Shown: positions 6,305-6,351 of the stretch, piece after piece | Numbering within the stretch: position 1 is the stretch's first letter | Layout of the letters: each line of letters opens with the position of its first letter | Assembly (NCBI GenBank): GCA_963693635.1 | Contig: CAVOBC010000284.1 | Span: forward strand, 1-6,351 | DNA length: 6,351 bases | From: CAVOBC01 sp963693635 | GTDB lineage: Bacteria > Pseudomonadota > Gammaproteobacteria > Pseudomonadales > Azotimanducaceae | Direction: 5' to 3' | Position numbers and translations under genes: made by a program | The notes under the pieces: model-generated | What the model was told of the DNA's origin: nothing | What the model saw: only the letters and a program-made list of their open reading frames with translations | The model's database searches: none

Positions 6305-6311
6305 GTGAGAC

Positions 6312-6328
6312 CTGACGGGGCCCGTCAG
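6312..6328. other. GC-rich hairpin after the serine hydrolase
   Basis: CTGACGGG (6312-6319) and CCCGTCAG (6321-6328) form a perfect 8-bp inverted repeat around one G, 7 nt after the stop codon. No T run follows within the window, so it is not a standard intrinsic terminator. It could stabilise the 3' end or aid factor-dependent termination. Confidence 0.45.
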
Positions 6329-6351
6329 ACAGCCAGACAAGCTGAGAGACA

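Overview
The window is GC-rich bacterial DNA that I read as coming from a gammaproteobacterium, probably environmental. The clearest hint is the C-terminal ACT domain of a SerA remnant, which closely resembles the short E. coli-type 3-phosphoglycerate dehydrogenase. There are no tRNA, rRNA, CRISPR or insertion-sequence signatures. Taxonomy is inference only.

The layout is one long leftward block and one rightward gene. From right to left on the minus strand come a small SGNH/GDSL-type hydrolase (4340-4915), a large two-domain class III CoA-transferase (CaiB/BaiF family, 1703-4192), a gutted serA remnant (938-1543), a short stretch of uncertain coding status (about 710-937), and a broken amidohydrolase family 2 (ACMSD-like) gene that runs off the left edge (1-709). 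On the plus strand, diverging from the SGNH gene, is an intact class C beta-lactamase-like serine hydrolase (5162-6304).

The right two thirds look intact and functional: a terminator with a T9 tract, recognisable ribosome binding sites and complete catalytic motifs. The left quarter is a decay zone. serA has lost roughly 200 internal codons (nucleotide-binding core) plus 1 nt and about 26 nt. The amidohydrolase has a 10-bp direct duplication that shifts the frame after residue 22 and a later in-frame TGA. Between them lies a perfect 21-bp tandem duplication. Small duplications and deletions in neighbouring genes suggest relaxed selection on the whole segment; the large serA deletion cannot be a base-calling slip.

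Functionally, a CoA-transferase, two serine hydrolases (one SGNH, one beta-lactamase fold) and an ACMSD-like amidohydrolase would suit breakdown of an ester or organic acid through CoA thioesters, but no substrate can be read from the sequence. The most interesting regulatory feature is an intrinsic terminator whose T9 tract directly touches the purine-rich ribosome binding site of the CoA-transferase, an attenuator-like layout. I did not find a clearly new system; the strongest unusual points are the two-domain transferase with Glu at the expected catalytic Asp in its first half, the terminator/RBS abutment, and the decay zone.
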